DNA from: Leptospira bouyouniensis
GTDB taxonomy: Bacteria; Spirochaetota; Leptospiria; Leptospirales; Leptospiraceae
Reading direction: 5' to 3'
DNA: 64,000 bases
NCBI RefSeq assembly: GCF_004769525.1
Contig: NZ_RQFT01000007.1
Span: 372,001 to 436,000, forward strand
Below the pieces are notes generated by a model. The model was not told the DNA's origin, ran no database searches, and saw only the letters and a list, made by a program, of their open reading frames with translations. Of this stretch, positions 1-9,526 are shown in pieces (positions within the stretch are counted from its first letter, which is position 1; each line of letters starts with the position of its first letter). The position numbers and the translations under genes were made by a program.

Positions 1-43
1 TGGATTTTTTCTATTTTGGTCTAACAGTAGGAGTTTTGTTCTG

Positions 44-1351
44 ATGAAATCTTTGCGCCTACATTTTAGTTTTCTAATCCTTAGTGTGATTTTGTTTGGA
101 AACTGCAAAACCAAATTAGACTTAGGTGAAGAATCGACTCTCCCAGTCATCTCTACACTTTTTAATAACCGAATGTTGCTTCTGCTTAAAGGAACCTATG
201 CAACAGACAATCCACTAGATTGGAGTGAATTAAATAACGGAACGGGTGACTTATACATTGATACACAAGGGGAAGGATTAGATCCAACCATGACCTTAAC
301 AGATGTACCAAAAGCCGGCAATCTACCTATCTTTTTGGACATCGGAGAAGTTAGAATTTCTAGTAAGTATCTCAAAGGTTTGAATGAACTAACACAAATT
401 AGAGATACAGTTGACTCCAACAAATTCTGGGATTACATTGCACCAAACCGACAAGTATTTTGTACTGTTACCTATTCTTTTGACAATAACACCTGTACGG
501 AAAGTAATGGTGTCCTCAAAGCTTATGATTTTTTTAACGGTATCGGTGCGCAGTTTCCATCAAATGACCCTTCATCAGAAACCAATAGTTGGGAAGAGGC
601 ATTGACAGCTGGCCAACCATGGTTAGGCAGAGAATATTATTATGCCGCTATTTATTTTAGATCTCTTGTCACTGGTTTTGCACTAGACGCTGGTTTACCT
701 GTCAGAGGTCGATTTGACAATAGACCTATTGTCAATGGTTTAAACATTGTTCCACGTAACAATTATGTGGCGGGAACGTCTACTTCTGAAAAAAGTAGCA
801 TTGTGCCAAAACTTTTCCCTGCTCTTTTCACACAATTGCCAACTCAATCAGTGCAATCCGATATGAAGATTCGTGATGGTTTTGACCCATACATTTTAGA
901 AGTACGAGTCAATTTAAAAGAAAACTTGATGTTACATTCTTATACATCAAGCCGCTCAACGACAGTTACATATGTTGGTGTGAGTGACATCTTTTTTGAC
1001 CACAAAGGGGAAGGAGATGCTGGTGGGAATTTGCTCACCCGCGCTCGGGTGATTTACCCAGAAGTGGCATCTAGTTTGACAATTTCCGGCGGTGGGAATT
1101 CACTCCTTCACTACTATGGAATTTTCCGGTTCCAAGAAACCGAATTTATCAATGTTTTGCCTTTGGCGGCGACACCTGCAAAACAGAATGCAAAAATCAA
1201 ATACCTAAACCCAGGAACATATAAAGTTGTTTGTTTGGGTGACTTGTCAAAAAGAGACGGATATCCTGATACAGTTGTAAGAGAAACCGCTTTTACAATT
1301 CCCGATTATCCATTTCGACAGACATATAACGTTGATTTGGCATGCCCGTAG
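44..1351 (+). CDS. Leptospiral lipoprotein of unknown function
   Basis: A 435-residue protein with a lipoprotein signal: a basic start, a hydrophobic stretch and a lipobox (LFGNC) that makes Cys21 the probable lipidated residue. The start is backed by a TAGGAG Shine-Dalgarno about 10 bases upstream. The mature part is rich in Thr, Ser, Asn and aromatic residues, as in secreted beta-rich proteins, and I recognise no domain. It is followed after about 80 bases by the adenylate cyclase operon, so joint transcription is possible but not shown. It probably sits in the inner or outer membrane facing the periplasm or surface. The lipoprotein call is firm; the function is unknown. Confidence 0.85.
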   Translation: MKSLRLHFSFLILSVILFGNCKTKLDLGEESTLPVISTLFNNRMLLLLKGTYATDNPLDWSELNNGTGDLYIDTQGEGLDPTMTLTDVPKAGNLPIFLDIGEVRISSKYLKGLNELTQIRDTVDSNKFWDYIAPNRQVFCTVTYSFDNNTCTESNGVLKAYDFFNGIGAQFPSNDPSSETNSWEEALTAGQPWLGREYYYAAIYFRSLVTGFALDAGLPVRGRFDNRPIVNGLNIVPRNNYVAGTSTSEKSSIVPKLFPALFTQLPTQSVQSDMKIRDGFDPYILEVRVNLKENLMLHSYTSSRSTTVTYVGVSDIFFDHKGEGDAGGNLLTRARVIYPEVASSLTISGGGNSLLHYYGIFRFQETEFINVLPLAATPAKQNAKIKYLNPGTYKVVCLGDLSKRDGYPDTVVRETAFTIPDYPFRQTYNVDLACP

Positions 1352-1428
1352 GAAAAAAATAGTTTCTAGTTTCATTTTTACTTTTTTTCGGTGGAGTTTT
1401 GATTTGTATTGGTAAAAGTACCAATCAT

Positions 1429-3282
1429 ATGAAAACGATTTTGTTCAAACTAAGAAACTTTCTCAGCAGAAACTCCGAAGTTACTGGCGATTTCCAATTT
1501 CCAATCAGATACAAACTGCTGTTAATTACATCAATCGTTTTACTATTCTCTATGTCTGGGGTGATTTTTCTTGCATCCTATTTTTTCAGAAAAGACAGTG
1601 AGATTCGAGTAAAAGAGAATAACATCAAAATCAATGAAATCCTTTCTTTAAAAGTTAAATCCGACTTACATTCAATTAGACAAGATGTTCACATCACTGC
1701 CTCTGCCATTTTTAGAAATAACCAATCAGCAAACAGCATTGCAAAAGAGTTATTTGAAGAGGATCAAAACTTCGTATTTATTGGAGCATATGATTCTAGT
1801 TTTAATCCAAAATTTGAATCTGTAAATGAAAACTTTTTACAAAAATACGATTATCAAAAATCGGAAGTCCAAGGTATTCTAAAAAAAATTCAACCTAAAC
1901 TCAAAAAATCTTTTAGCGGAACAACCGTTATATGGAATATTAGTCCACATTTCCGAAATCCAATCCTATGTATTAGTTTTCCTTTATCGGAGACAAAAGA
2001 CACACATACCATTTTGGTGACACTAGTAAAACTTGATACCTTATTAGATGCATTCCAAACATCAGGACCTGTAGAAACTTTTTTGGTAAGTGAAGACGGG
2101 AGTGTACTTGCGCACCCAGACGCAAAAGTAGTACTATCAGGAATAAATCTAAATGATTTAGCGATAGTTGACCGTATGAAAAAATCGACAGTCGACAATG
2201 GTCAATTTCGCTATGAAAACAAGGATGGAGAATTTTACCTTGCTGCCTTTAAAAAATTAGGTTTTGGAGGTGTTGGTGTTATCTCACAAGTTAGAGAAGC
2301 CAAAATATTTGAGGAAGTAAACAATATTCAAAAAAGAAATGTATACTTACTTATCATTTCATTATCACTTTCATTTATTGTTGTTTATATTTTTGCAAAA
2401 TCACTTTCGACACCAATTCTAAAATTAGTTGATGCATCCGAAGAAATCCGAAGAGGAAACTATCACATCAGTTTACACGCCACTACACATGATGAAATTG
2501 GAACACTCACCAAATCATTTGTGAGTATGGGACGTGGTCTTGAAGAACGTGAAAAATTAAAGGATTCCTTTGGCCGCTTTGTAAACCAAGATATCGCTGA
2601 ACTTGCAGCAAAAGGAAAGTTATCGATTGGTGGAAAACGAAAGTATTGTACTATCTTTTTTTCAGACATTCGAAGTTTTACTGCCATATCGGAAAAACTA
2701 CAACCAGAAGAAGTGGTTGAGTTCCTTAACTTATACATGACCGAAATGGTAAAATGTGTCCAAGAAACAGGTGGAACTGTGGATAAATTTATTGGTGATG
2801 CTATTATGGCAACTTGGGGAGCTTTACGTGATCACAAAGAACATGCAAAGGCATCTGTTGAAGCTGCTCTAATGATGAGAGAAAAACTAATCGAATTTAA
2901 TAAAAATAGAGGCACTGTTAAAAAACCAATCATTAAAATAGGATGTGGCATTAATACTGGTTATGTGATTGCAGGTCAAATTGGAAGTTCTGACAAAATG
3001 GAATACACCGTTATCGGAGATTCAGTAAACCTTGCCTCAAGAGTTGAATCATTTAATAAAGAAACGCATACGGATATTCTTATCACTGAAGCAACCTACC
3101 AAGAAGTGAAATCAGACTTTCATGTTGTGAGTATGGGAGAAATTGAATTTAAGGGTAAATCTAAAGCTCAAAAAGTTTATGCAGTACTAGGGAAAAAAAC
3201 CGACCATACTGCACCAAAGAATCTGTCCGAATTACAAAAATTAGTTGGGATTGAAGCTGTCACCAAAAAGGTCAAAAAATGA
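1429..3282 (+). CDS. Membrane class III adenylate cyclase with extracytoplasmic sensor and HAMP
   Basis: Makes cAMP from ATP at the inner membrane. Order: TM1 (about 29-53), a periplasmic sensor of about 250 residues (Cache-like in size and place), TM2 (about 304-326), a HAMP linker and a C-terminal cyclase domain (about 402-590). Metal-binding aspartates lie in FFSDIRSF and FIGDAIMA, and the transition-state Asn/Arg in DSVNLASR. The adenine-selecting pair looks like Lys (DKFIGD) plus Thr (EYTVIG), which is the class IIIb pattern often linked to bicarbonate stimulation. The ATG at 1429 is chosen; a TTG at 1399 is in frame, but its GGTGGAG is only two bases away. The end overlaps the next gene by four bases. 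Confidence 0.9.
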   Translation: MKTILFKLRNFLSRNSEVTGDFQFPIRYKLLLITSIVLLFSMSGVIFLASYFFRKDSEIRVKENNIKINEILSLKVKSDLHSIRQDVHITASAIFRNNQSANSIAKELFEEDQNFVFIGAYDSSFNPKFESVNENFLQKYDYQKSEVQGILKKIQPKLKKSFSGTTVIWNISPHFRNPILCISFPLSETKDTHTILVTLVKLDTLLDAFQTSGPVETFLVSEDGSVLAHPDAKVVLSGINLNDLAIVDRMKKSTVDNGQFRYENKDGEFYLAAFKKLGFGGVGVISQVREAKIFEEVNNIQKRNVYLLIISLSLSFIVVYIFAKSLSTPILKLVDASEEIRRGNYHISLHATTHDEIGTLTKSFVSMGRGLEEREKLKDSFGRFVNQDIAELAAKGKLSIGGKRKYCTIFFSDIRSFTAISEKLQPEEVVEFLNLYMTEMVKCVQETGGTVDKFIGDAIMATWGALRDHKEHAKASVEAALMMREKLIEFNKNRGTVKKPIIKIGCGINTGYVIAGQIGSSDKMEYTVIGDSVNLASRVESFNKETHTDILITEATYQEVKSDFHVVSMGEIEFKGKSKAQKVYAVLGKKTDHTAPKNLSELQKLVGIEAVTKKVKK

Positions 3283-5180
3283 ATTTAGATAAACGAGATC
3301 GCTATGTTCTGATTGGCCTCACAAGCATTGCTATTTTTTTTAGTATCCTTTTTTATCTAGATCTAAATCGCAAAATTGATATCGGCGACCGAGAAGTAGT
3401 CGGAACAATCTTTTTTAAAAACAATATCGTACAAAGAAAATTTGAAGATGAAGTGATTTGGGAAAAACTGGAAAACAATAGTCCGCTCATCAATAAAGAT
3501 ACAATTCGATCTGAAGCGTATTCAGATGCAATCATACGTTTAAAAGACGGTACTGAGATCAATATTGATGAGAATTCAATGTTTAACTTAGATCTAACGG
3601 GCGAGGAACCTAATTTAGAATTTTCAGAAGGTTCACTAGAAGTTAAAAAGAACGATTCCAAAACAAATCAGATCAAAATCACTAGTTCCGGAAGTGAGAT
3701 CAATGTAAATTCAGGGAATGTCAAAATCGAAAGAGTTAAGGACCAAGAACTTAGCCTCTTTGTTGAAAAAGGAAAAACAACTGTCAAACAAAATGGCAAA
3801 TCCGTAGATGTAGAACAAGGTAAAAAAGCGGAATTCAAAAAGACTGGAATCGAAATCAAAAAAATACCGATTATTCTAACTTCACCATCTTCTCAAAAAT
3901 TATTTTATGCTGAACCAAATGAAGCGAATGTGTCATTCCAATGGAAAATAGAACAAGGATTTGAATCACCGGTTTTAGAAATTTCACGTTCCCCCAACTT
4001 TCAACTCATCTATTTTTCAGAAACGATTACAGGTAACCAAACTTCAGTTAGTTTAAAAGAAGGAACTTTTTACTGGAGAGTAAAAGTAAAGAATCAAAAT
4101 ACCCAAGTTGTTGAAACCAGTGAGACCAATAAATTTTTTGTTTCAAAGATGGAATCATTTGTTGGTGAATCACCAAACAACGGTACAGTGATTTCATATG
4201 TTCAAATCTACCCTTTGGTGACAATTTCTTGGAGTAAACTAAGTACAGCTAACTTATACCAATTTTATTTGTCCGATACAAACCAATTTCAAAAGCCACT
4301 CAAACGTATTGAAACTGTGGCCAATCAAATTTCTTTCGATGACTTAAATGAGGGAACATATTATTGGAAAGTTATCGCAAAATCATCATTTGCTGAGACA
4401 AAGGATCGGGAAACGAAAGTATATTCATTTTCTATCAAAAAACAAAATTCAATCCCTTCTCCAAAATGGCAAAGACCAAATCCAGGAACAGAAATCAGCG
4501 GGGAAGAAATCAAATTAAATCAAGCAATTCTCATTTGGGAAGGAAATGCGGAAATTCAATCCTATAACGTCAAAATAGCAAAAGATTCAAAACTTTCCAA
4601 TCCTATCGCAAGTATTGAAACCACATCTAATTTTTTGGTACCAAATTGGAAACAAATAGGTCACGGTCATTTTTTTGCTTCTATCACAGGGAAGACAAAA
4701 GATGGCAAAGAAACGGAACCTTCAAGTATTTTAAGTTTTAGCATTGTTGATCAAAAGAAAAAAACGGAAGTAACCTCACCTACTGAAGAAAACAAAACGA
4801 TACCACCATCGGAACCAAAACTAGAAATTCTATCACCTAACGGAACTGTGGTCCAGATGAAAGGAAAATCAAGCTTGGATTTTCATTGGAAACTGAGTGG
4901 AATTGTTGCTGATAGATTTGATTTGGTTTTATACCAACATTTCCCTGATAAAAAAATTGCAATTTATAAAGTGAGCACAAAAGACTCATTGTATCTTTTG
5001 AAAGATTTAAGTCTTCTAGATGAAGGAAGTTTTTCTTGGGATTTGAGTGTGTATAAAAACTCAAATTTTGTAATATCAAGAAAAGGAAATTTTATTTTGG
5101 CATTAGACCAATTGAAATCTTTAAAACCTACAGATATCGAATTTATCTCACCAAAACGATTGTATAAAGAAAAAAGATGA
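3279..5180 (+). CDS. FecR-domain protein with four Fn3-like repeats
   Basis: A 633-residue protein with one N-terminal membrane segment (about 8-28). A FecR-type domain (about 75-190) carries the typical run of rigid strands (SDAIIRLKDGTEINI, then LEFSEGSLEV). About four repeats of roughly 95 residues follow, ending in related strands: EGTFYWRV, EGTYYWKV, GHGHFFAS, EGSFSWDL. These look like fibronectin type III modules. The protein is probably anchored in the inner membrane with the repeats in the periplasm. It overlaps the cyclase stop and the next start by four bases each, so the three genes are translationally coupled. No sigma factor is adjacent, so this is not a classical FecIR pair. Ligand and role are unknown. 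Confidence 0.85.
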   Translation: MNLDKRDRYVLIGLTSIAIFFSILFYLDLNRKIDIGDREVVGTIFFKNNIVQRKFEDEVIWEKLENNSPLINKDTIRSEAYSDAIIRLKDGTEINIDENSMFNLDLTGEEPNLEFSEGSLEVKKNDSKTNQIKITSSGSEINVNSGNVKIERVKDQELSLFVEKGKTTVKQNGKSVDVEQGKKAEFKKTGIEIKKIPIILTSPSSQKLFYAEPNEANVSFQWKIEQGFESPVLEISRSPNFQLIYFSETITGNQTSVSLKEGTFYWRVKVKNQNTQVVETSETNKFFVSKMESFVGESPNNGTVISYVQIYPLVTISWSKLSTANLYQFYLSDTNQFQKPLKRIETVANQISFDDLNEGTYYWKVIAKSSFAETKDRETKVYSFSIKKQNSIPSPKWQRPNPGTEISGEEIKLNQAILIWEGNAEIQSYNVKIAKDSKLSNPIASIETTSNFLVPNWKQIGHGHFFASITGKTKDGKETEPSSILSFSIVDQKKKTEVTSPTEENKTIPPSEPKLEILSPNGTVVQMKGKSSLDFHWKLSGIVADRFDLVLYQHFPDKKIAIYKVSTKDSLYLLKDLSLLDEGSFSWDLSVYKNSNFVISRKGNFILALDQLKSLKPTDIEFISPKRLYKEKR

Positions 5181-6319
5181 ATCGACTTATAAATAAAATT
5201 TCAATTCTAATGATTGCGATTGTAACTTCTTTGTATGCGCAGGAAGGAACAAAACTGATCGCATGGAAACCAATCCCGGAAGCCAATGGGTATCAAATCC
5301 AAATCAAAGATAAATCTGGAAAATTGATTTTAGATAAAAAAATTGAGACAGCTTATCATTCTATCGAAGAATTACCATCTGGAACTTATATGGTTCGTAC
5401 TGCGCCTCTAAACTTATTTAAAAAACCAGCTGTTTGGTCAAATTGGAAAGATTTGGAAATCATCATTTCTGAGCCTCCACAAATTGTAAAAGAAATAGAG
5501 AAACCTATCATTCTTCCAAAAGCAGATTCAAATAAAGAAAAAATAATTTCACCAGTCACAATCCAAGGAGAGCATTTTTTAGAAGCTACGAAAGTTGATC
5601 TCAGTATAAGAGATGAACAACTACCAATTGTTAGCAAAGAAGTGAAATCTTCTGAGCGTATTGAGCTAAAAGTGGATACTACAGAAGCAAAATCAGGTCC
5701 ATATGACTTGACCGTAACCAATCCATATCAAAAACCAAAGGTTGTGAAAAATTTTGTACAAGTAGAAGAACAAAAGTCAGATACAAACACAGATTCTAAT
5801 AATAATATAAAAGAAAACTTGGAAGAGATCAAAAAGAATGAACGAGTAAAAACAAATTTAGATACTTCTAATCCAATTTTCATTACTAAATCGAATGATT
5901 CTAACAAACAAACTAATAGTACATCAACTTCTAAACAGAAAGTCTCATTACCGAAAGGTAAACCATTCCGAGATTATTCTTATGATGAGATGTTGGTATT
6001 CTTAGAAACAGATGTCGCAGTCAACTGTAAGAATACTAAAATACCAGCATTAACTCTAAGTGAATGCCACAAAACATACGTTATATTAAATTTCTCAAGC
6101 GAAGATAACCAATCCGTTTTTGAATTTTACAAATTGGTCAGTGAAAACGAATCCAATCGAATCAGTGCCTATCGCTATTTTTCCAAACATTGTAATCCAA
6201 AATTTAGACCAGCAATGGAAAGAATGGAACTCCAATGGAAAAATCGATCCAATTTAGATCCGGAAGAACGTCAGTCCTTGGCAGAAGAATTATCAAAATT
6301 TCGCACTTGTACTAGATAA
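5177..6319 (+). CDS. Exported Fn3/TIG-like protein coupled to the FecR gene
   Basis: A 380-residue protein with a cleavable signal peptide (probable cut after Tyr-Ala-Gln, about residue 22). A first module (about 25-97) resembles the Fn3-like repeats of the preceding gene (SGTYMVRT near its end). A second (about 115-195) has the IPT/TIG pattern: PVTIQGEHFLEA, then SGPYDLTVTNP. A polar Asn/Lys/Ser-rich linker follows, then a C-terminal domain of about 115 residues with four cysteines that could form disulfides. The shared module type and four-base overlap suggest it works with the FecR protein in the periplasm. The C-terminal domain is not one I recognise. Confidence 0.8.
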   Translation: MNRLINKISILMIAIVTSLYAQEGTKLIAWKPIPEANGYQIQIKDKSGKLILDKKIETAYHSIEELPSGTYMVRTAPLNLFKKPAVWSNWKDLEIIISEPPQIVKEIEKPIILPKADSNKEKIISPVTIQGEHFLEATKVDLSIRDEQLPIVSKEVKSSERIELKVDTTEAKSGPYDLTVTNPYQKPKVVKNFVQVEEQKSDTNTDSNNNIKENLEEIKKNERVKTNLDTSNPIFITKSNDSNKQTNSTSTSKQKVSLPKGKPFRDYSYDEMLVFLETDVAVNCKNTKIPALTLSECHKTYVILNFSSEDNQSVFEFYKLVSENESNRISAYRYFSKHCNPKFRPAMERMELQWKNRSNLDPEERQSLAEELSKFRTCTR

Positions 6320-6370
6320 AATTGATATCTTTTGCTTGTAAGGAATTCATTTTTTAGTCCAATAAAGAGA

Positions 6371-6967
6371 ATGAGACATCCGTTCTACCTACTTCTCGGA
6401 ATCACTTTTTTAAGTGTACAGGTACTTCATTCCGAACCATCTGTCCTAAGCCAAAACGTGAAGGAAGTGACCACACGTATCCAAGATTTAGCCCTTTACC
6501 CAAGCCTTTCAAAAAAAAGACTCTATGGTGCTGTGGCAAAAGGTGGTGCCATACGATTTGATTTAAAAGCAAGTGAAGCATCGCCGCAATCCATTGGAAT
6601 TGGTGTCGCAACAGATGGGAAATTAAAAGAATGGGTTTTAACCGTGTATGCTGGTAACGGTCAGAATGAAAATCCTACCATCCTACGCAAAGAAAAGATA
6701 GAAGGTGAAACTCAATGGGTATTTGAACTCCTTGCCCCTCCTGATGAAATTACCATAGAAATTCAAAATACAAATTCGGATGCACCATTGTCAGTGGTAG
6801 AAATTGTTCATGGTTATTATTATGGATATTCTGTAGATAAAGAAAATCAGACAAAACCACAACAACAGAATCCAACAAAACCAAACCCAACAGATCCTGA
6901 AAAACTTTCACCGAATGATATTCAGAATCGAACTGAGTTTTATCGAGCACCCATCACTAAAGATTGA
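6371..6967 (+). CDS. Small exported protein of unknown function
   Basis: About 198 residues. The ATG at 6371 gives a clean signal peptide (MRHPFYLLLG start, probable cut near HSE); a longer TTG form from 6332 would bury it. The mature protein is predicted to be beta-rich and ends in a Pro/Gln/Asn/Thr tail, suggesting a periplasmic or surface protein with a flexible C-terminus. It lies about 50 bases after the Fn3/TIG gene and may be the last gene of that unit. Its 3' end overlaps the convergent DUF1574 gene by 28 bases. I recognise no family. Confidence 0.75.
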   Translation: MRHPFYLLLGITFLSVQVLHSEPSVLSQNVKEVTTRIQDLALYPSLSKKRLYGAVAKGGAIRFDLKASEASPQSIGIGVATDGKLKEWVLTVYAGNGQNENPTILRKEKIEGETQWVFELLAPPDEITIEIQNTNSDAPLSVVEIVHGYYYGYSVDKENQTKPQQQNPTKPNPTDPEKLSPNDIQNRTEFYRAPITKD

Positions 6968-8037
6968 TTTAAGTTTTTGAATATATAATCAGTATATTCA
7001 TCATAACAAGACGGAGACATATGACCTGCATCACTAAACTCGTTACAAGTGTATGTAGGGTCATCATTCATATTCCAGAATGGAATTCCTTTTTGTTTAT
7101 GATATTCAACGATACGCGGATACCAGTCTTCATAAACAGTACCTTCTTTATTTTCACCTACAGATACCTTTAAGTGACGAATGTGATCCATATAGGGTAA
7201 TGAGAGTCTTACCCAGATGACAGCCGAAGGCACATTTAAATTTTTGGCAAGTTGTAAGGATTGATCTGTAAAACTTAGAATATTTTCAGAAAATCGAAAA
7301 GGCACTAGATACGAATGAAAATCGCCATAGGCAGACTTTTTTAATAACTCTGGAGGGAGCACTGCCTGGTGTGTCCCAGGTGTCATGGCAGATCCCTTAC
7401 CTGTTTTTAAGTTTGCCATTAAATTATTACGCAAACTTCTATAAGGATATAAGAAAGTATCTTTATTTTTTGCCCGAGCAATGATCACTTCCAGTTTTGG
7501 TCTATATTGATATGCACGAAACATTCGTTTGGCGATAAGTGTAGAAATATCATCTGTCGAAAATAAAGAAAAATGTTTTAAAACAAAGGATACATTAAGT
7601 CCATTGGTGAGTGTTTCATCTACTTTTAGTGTGGCTGCAGAGTTAAACATCTCCACGGAATGATCAAACAAAAAGAAATCGGGTTTTACCTCATCCTTTT
7701 CAAATTGTTCCATCCACTGTAAAACATAATCAGGTTTTCCGCCAGGGACAGAAAAATTAAACATCACCCAACCAGGATACTTTTTATGAATGTATTCATT
7801 ATCAAACAAAAGACCTCTCGAATTACCAAAATATACGAGAACTTTATCTCGGTCTTTTAAACTCAGGTATTCTTTTAAATCTTCATACAATTCATTCTTT
7901 TGGATGTAATTGATATCAGATAATGATTTTGAGAAATAAGTGTGAACATTTTCCAAGATAAGTAATTTATCCACACAAAATGTTAAAAAGACGACTAGGA
8001 ATGGGACGAACAAAAAACGATTTCTGATTAAATCCAC
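6940..8037 (-). CDS. DUF1574-type membrane-anchored SGNH-like protein
   Basis: A 365-residue protein with an N-terminal membrane anchor (about 8-24) and an extracytoplasmic domain of the DUF1574 kind that is expanded in leptospires. An SGNH-like first block is seen in VLVYFGNSRGLLFD (the GNSR stretch) and a late block in FSDAGHMSPSCYD, where Asp and His could complete a catalytic set. The start is GTG, fixed by a near-perfect AGGAGG five bases upstream. It directly follows an MBOAT gene, the layout of AlgI with AlgJ/AlgX, where the MBOAT passes an acyl group across the membrane and the SGNH protein places it on a glycan. The substrate is unknown. Confidence 0.8.
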   Translation of the reverse strand: MDLIRNRFLFVPFLVVFLTFCVDKLLILENVHTYFSKSLSDINYIQKNELYEDLKEYLSLKDRDKVLVYFGNSRGLLFDNEYIHKKYPGWVMFNFSVPGGKPDYVLQWMEQFEKDEVKPDFFLFDHSVEMFNSAATLKVDETLTNGLNVSFVLKHFSLFSTDDISTLIAKRMFRAYQYRPKLEVIIARAKNKDTFLYPYRSLRNNLMANLKTGKGSAMTPGTHQAVLPPELLKKSAYGDFHSYLVPFRFSENILSFTDQSLQLAKNLNVPSAVIWVRLSLPYMDHIRHLKVSVGENKEGTVYEDWYPRIVEYHKQKGIPFWNMNDDPTYTCNEFSDAGHMSPSCYDEYTDYIFKNLNQSLVMGAR

Positions 8038-8046
8038 AAATTCCTC

Positions 8047-9525
8047 CTAAAATCGGTAATAAATAAACTCACCACCATCTTGTGAAAGAGTCGCGAGTAA
8101 AAAGATCGTAATAATTCCAAGGACTGGGACCAACCAAACATCATGTTTGCGAACCCTTTCCCAAAATTCTGGAACATATTGGATATGATGAAAAAACAAT
8201 ACAGCAAACGAAGTGTAAAAAATTCGTTCTAAATTTTCAATGTGTAAATAGCGGAAAGAGGAACCCTCTCCCAAAAGGGAAGTTGCAGGTATCAACCATT
8301 CATTCGATCCACCAACTAACATTCGCTCTAGACTATGTGAAAAATGAGTGAAAATTCCTTGAAAATGATCCAACATATTTGTGGCATTGTTGGAGCGAAA
8401 CATTAGGCCAGAAATCGAAAATAAAACGAACACTATCAATGCTTTCAAAACAATGAGGAATTTGTTTTTTTGTGGGGTTAGATTGAATCCCATTTTACCT
8501 TCCAAAAACCTCTCAGAAGCAAGGATGACTCCCCAATAAAATCCCCAACAGATAAAAGTGTAATCCGCCCCATGCCAAAACCCACCAAGCGTCATAATAA
8601 TGATCAAATTTAAATATGTTCGAATTTCTCCTTTTTTCGAACCACCTAACGGAAAATATATATAATCACGTAACCAAAAGGAAAGTGTGATATGCCATCT
8701 TTTCCATAATTCTCTACCCGATGTTGAAAAGAAAGGTGCCTTAAAGTTTTCTGGAGTTTCAAAACCTAAATACAAAGCAACTGACCTTGCCATATCAGTG
8801 AGTCCAGAAAAATCACTAAAAACTTGAATGGAATAACAAATTCCTGCGATAAACAATGAAAAGGAATCGTAATCTGACGGTGAATTAAATACAGGTGAAA
8901 TTGTAAGTGACATTGGATCTGCAACTAACACTTTCTTGACGAGTCCAGACATCATCAAATAAGATGCTCGATACATTTTTTCTTTATCTGGTGTTAGTTT
9001 GTCCAAATTTGGGAAAAAATCCGACATACGCATAATTGGTCCAGCAATTAGAACTGGAAAAAATGCTACGAAAAGGAAGTAATCCTCTACCTTTACAGTT
9101 GGTAACTTTGGATTCCGATATGTGTCCACAGCCGCAGCTATGACTTGAAATGTATAAAAGCTTATGGCAAGTGGAAGTGCAATGTGGATAAGATTTGGAA
9201 CTTGTGCAAAAAAAGGATAACCAGTTAGGTCAGCGAGGACCTTACTAAAAAAATAGACATACTTAAAGAAACCGAGATTGATTAAGTTGAGGCTGACTGT
9301 GAGACCTATCCAAAACTTGGTTAGATTCGATTGGATTTTTCGATACAAAAGGTAATTGATTGTTATAACAATTAGAAAATGTAAAGTAAGTGCCAAAGAG
9401 AAATAAGCATAAAAACTGATTCCTGCAATTAAAAGAAAAACCTTACGAAATTCTTTGGGAATGGCCCAATAAAAAAGGTAAACAACCGAAAAGAAAATTA
9501 AAAAGGGTATTGAATTGAACAACAT
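8047..9525 (-). CDS. MBOAT-family O-acyltransferase (AlgI-like)
   Basis: A polytopic protein of 492 residues with about ten membrane segments. The conserved MBOAT histidine lies in GGFWHGADYTFICWG, and a second typical block (RELWKRWHITLSFWLRDY) is present. AlgI, DltB and PatA relatives move an acyl group, usually acetyl, to an extracytoplasmic acceptor. Here the acceptor is probably a surface glycan such as the LPS O-antigen, but this is inference. It starts with ATG at the stop codon of the NYN gene and ends 9 bases before the DUF1574 gene, which is the likely partner enzyme. Confidence 0.93.
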   Translation of the reverse strand: MLFNSIPFLIFFSVVYLFYWAIPKEFRKVFLLIAGISFYAYFSLALTLHFLIVITINYLLYRKIQSNLTKFWIGLTVSLNLINLGFFKYVYFFSKVLADLTGYPFFAQVPNLIHIALPLAISFYTFQVIAAAVDTYRNPKLPTVKVEDYFLFVAFFPVLIAGPIMRMSDFFPNLDKLTPDKEKMYRASYLMMSGLVKKVLVADPMSLTISPVFNSPSDYDSFSLFIAGICYSIQVFSDFSGLTDMARSVALYLGFETPENFKAPFFSTSGRELWKRWHITLSFWLRDYIYFPLGGSKKGEIRTYLNLIIIMTLGGFWHGADYTFICWGFYWGVILASERFLEGKMGFNLTPQKNKFLIVLKALIVFVLFSISGLMFRSNNATNMLDHFQGIFTHFSHSLERMLVGGSNEWLIPATSLLGEGSSFRYLHIENLERIFYTSFAVLFFHHIQYVPEFWERVRKHDVWLVPVLGIITIFLLATLSQDGGEFIYYRF

Positions 9526-9526
9526 A

